Below are positions 62,593-64,000 of a stretch of DNA of 64,000 bases, piece after piece (position 1 is the first letter of the stretch; every line of letters begins with the position of its first letter). Source of the stretch: an uncultured Oscillospiraceae bacterium (GTDB lineage: Bacteria > Bacillota > Clostridia > Oscillospirales > Oscillospiraceae); the NCBI GenBank assembly GCA_934654755.1, contig CAKUGQ010000003.1, positions 59,791 through 123,790 of the forward strand, written 5' to 3'. The notes under the pieces are model-generated. The model was not told the origin of the DNA and searched no databases. It saw nothing but the letters and a program-made list of their open reading frames with translations. The position numbers and the translations under genes were made by a program.

Positions 62593-63551
62593 TATTCTGT
62601 TTCGTTCGCCAATGCGTCACTGAAAATCTCATGAACACGGATCAGCGAAACGACCTCGCAGATAAACCGCGCCATCAGCTCTTTTTCGCCCCACCATGTT
62701 CTCTGCGGCGTTGCGCCGTGCCCCGCGGCCTGCTCCGCCTCCGCTTTGGCGGCGCGGATGGCCTTTTGAGCGGAGAGCCACCGGCCATAGGCCCCACCGT
62801 ACAAGTCCTTTTTCAACTTCCGCAGCGCGGCCTTGTATGCCTTCTCCGCTCCGCTGGGGCCGTTGTAGTTGAGATAGATCGCCAGCTCCTGAAAGGTCAT
62901 GCCAACCTCGTCCGGCTGACCGATGCCAAGGTAGCTCCGCACCAGATTCAGCTCTCTGGGCGTCAGCACCTCCTCCATCCGCTGCATCAGCAGCGTCCGG
63001 CGCATGAGGCGGTCATAGGCCACGGCAGGATCGCCGCCGCAGCTGACGGAGAACACATCGTCACCTAACTGCCGGACGCAAAACAGCGTCCGGTATTCTT
63101 TTATCAACGCCCCAGCCACCTTGGCAGATACATTCAGTTCTCCGCACACCACCTTGACCAGTTCAGCATCAGATGAGTCCCATCCCTCGGCACAGAGGTA
63201 TGCCACCCTGCGCAGTTGATTGTACCGGCTGATGGGAATGGACAGAGAGGAAGAATGCTGTGCGGCGTAGTCGGACAGCGCCGCTTCTATCGCGGGCGTC
63301 GCATAGGTCAGCAGCTTTGTTCCGTAGGCGGGATCAAAGTGCCCCGCCGCGTCCAGCAGCGCCAACGCCGCCTCCTGCTTCAAATCCTCCATCTCACACC
63401 ACGGTGTGTACGCCCGCGCCAGTTCGGTGAGGTAGCCCTCGTTCTGTGCGACGAGCCGCGCCGCGGCGTTTTTGTCTCCGGCTTGTATTCGCAAGGCCAG
63501 TTCTTCATTGCAGGGGCCGTCCCCGGCAACGGTGTACATATTTTTCGTCAC
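62592..63551 (-). CDS. Sigma-70-like factor of a mobile element
   Basis: The 319-residue protein starts at GTG 63551 after GGGGGCG. Region 2-like sequence (NEGYLTELARAYTPWCEMEDLKQEAALALLDAAGHFDPAYG, then TYATPAIEAALSDY) is followed by a spacer and a region-4-like ending (LTPRELNLVRSYLGIG ... FQELAIYLNYNGPSGAEKAYKAALRKL). Such divergent sigma factors are common in Firmicute conjugative elements, where they probably drive element genes. It is followed downstream by a terminator and convergent genes. Confidence 0.8.
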   Translation of the reverse strand: MTKNMYTVAGDGPCNEELALRIQAGDKNAAARLVAQNEGYLTELARAYTPWCEMEDLKQEAALALLDAAGHFDPAYGTKLLTYATPAIEAALSDYAAQHSSSLSIPISRYNQLRRVAYLCAEGWDSSDAELVKVVCGELNVSAKVAGALIKEYRTLFCVRQLGDDVFSVSCGGDPAVAYDRLMRRTLLMQRMEEVLTPRELNLVRSYLGIGQPDEVGMTFQELAIYLNYNGPSGAEKAYKAALRKLKKDLYGGAYGRWLSAQKAIRAAKAEAEQAAGHGATPQRTWWGEKELMARFICEVVSLIRVHEIFSDALANETE

Positions 63552-63567
63552 AGGAACGCCCCCTTCC

Positions 63568-64000
63568 TCATTTCAGCCGCTTTTCTGCCTCCGCGTAAAT
63601 GTGTTCCAATTCCATGTCCCGCGCATATCCGTCAGCGGCATAGTCGTTGTCCATCAGTGCCTTGTCCCGGTAGCTCCCCGCCAGATACAGTGCCTCCCGC
63701 CGCAGGTCATCGGAGATCTTCCCTCTCTGGTGATGCTTGCGGATGGTGTCGGTGCGGGTATTGAACAGGCGGTAGACCGGGTGCTGTTTGTTCTGCTCCT
63801 TCTGGTGCATCATCGCGCCGTACTGCCGGCAGGTATAGCGGCTGTCCTGCGGGGCGACGCCGTCGCAGTATTTAGGGATGTGACCGTTGGTGGTCAGAAA
63901 GTATCTTCCGCAGCCTTGGCACTGGCTGGGCGCGTGGCCGTGGTGCAATCCGTTCATCAGGTCGAACACATAAAAGTCAATGGCACGCTTGCAAATCACA
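63568..64000 (-). CDS. DUF6076-like protein, 5' partial
   Basis: The frame is open to the right edge, so the N-terminus lies outside the window. The 143 visible residues include a Cys-rich element (CQGCGRYFLTTNGHIPKYC, then a further Cys) followed by a charged helical tail. This matches the zinc-finger-like ending of DUF6076 proteins from integrative elements. It precedes the sigma-factor gene by 16 bp on the same strand. Confidence 0.7.
   Translation of the reverse strand, partial: VICKRAIDFYVFDLMNGLHHGHAPSQCQGCGRYFLTTNGHIPKYCDGVAPQDSRYTCRQYGAMMHQKEQNKQHPVYRLFNTRTDTIRKHHQRGKISDDLRREALYLAGSYRDKALMDNDYAADGYARDMELEHIYAEAEKRLK

Overview
The window looks like a chromosomal segment of an endospore-forming Firmicute of class Clostridia, most likely an uncultured gut member of the Oscillospirales. 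This rests on a fairly GC-rich coding style, SLH and PxTGD-type surface proteins, sporulation genes (yunB and both dipicolinate synthase subunits), a MurT/GatD-like pair, DUF4364, a long-form HPF and an FMN riboswitch ahead of a RibU-type ECF protein. Species cannot be named from the sequence alone. No rRNA, tRNA or CRISPR array was recognised.

Layout: 1-6.6 kb is the 3' part of a giant SLH surface protein. 6.7-8.2 kb is a membrane protein with a CAT/E2-like acyltransferase domain. 8.3-14.7 kb is a peptide/nickel-type ABC importer operon ending in an FmdE-like protein and a TPR protein. 14.7-23.9 kb, minus strand, is a compact nine-gene type IV pilus operon with pilins, PilM-like, PilD, PilC, PilB and a 718-residue pilin-like protein, but no PilT. 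24-27 kb is a scarred region with a MITE-like repeat, a DUF559 gene whose end is written by the repeat, a collapsed response regulator/histidine kinase pseudogene, and the 3' part of a wall-anchored protein fused to a LytTR-type promoter. 27-34 kb holds ogt, a TetR regulator, oleate hydratase, DegV, a DUF1624 membrane protein and an acyl-CoA synthetase, which together point to fatty-acid handling. 34-41 kb is housekeeping: pcrA, yunB, ligA and a murT/gatD-like pair. 41-50.4 kb has a lipoprotein hydrolase, FMN riboswitch-ribU, a second LytTR-like promoter before a 47-codon ORF and an alkylsulfatase-like lipoprotein, a DUF1254 lipoprotein, and a MarR-controlled heterodimeric ABC exporter. 50.5-53.1 kb has spoVFB/spoVFA, DUF4364 and hpf.

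From about 53.2 kb the sequence becomes AT-richer and accessory. A palindrome-controlled operon of six same-strand genes encodes an AlbA_2/Schlafen-type regulator, a zinc-ribbon protein, type III Mod and Res subunits, an uncharacterised protein and a ClpB-type AAA+ ATPase with an unrecognised, possibly PIN-like, N-terminal half. The last two, downstream of Mod/Res, are the best candidate for an undescribed defence module. From 61.7 kb to the right edge come genes typical of Firmicute conjugative elements (DUF6809-, DUF6550-, sigma-factor- and DUF6076-like), so the defence operon probably sits in or beside an integrated element.

The most interesting points are the Mod/Res + AAA+ module, the GatD homologue that has lost its catalytic Cys and His, two matching LytTR-type promoters beside a collapsed two-component system, and the giant pilin-like protein of the pilus operon.
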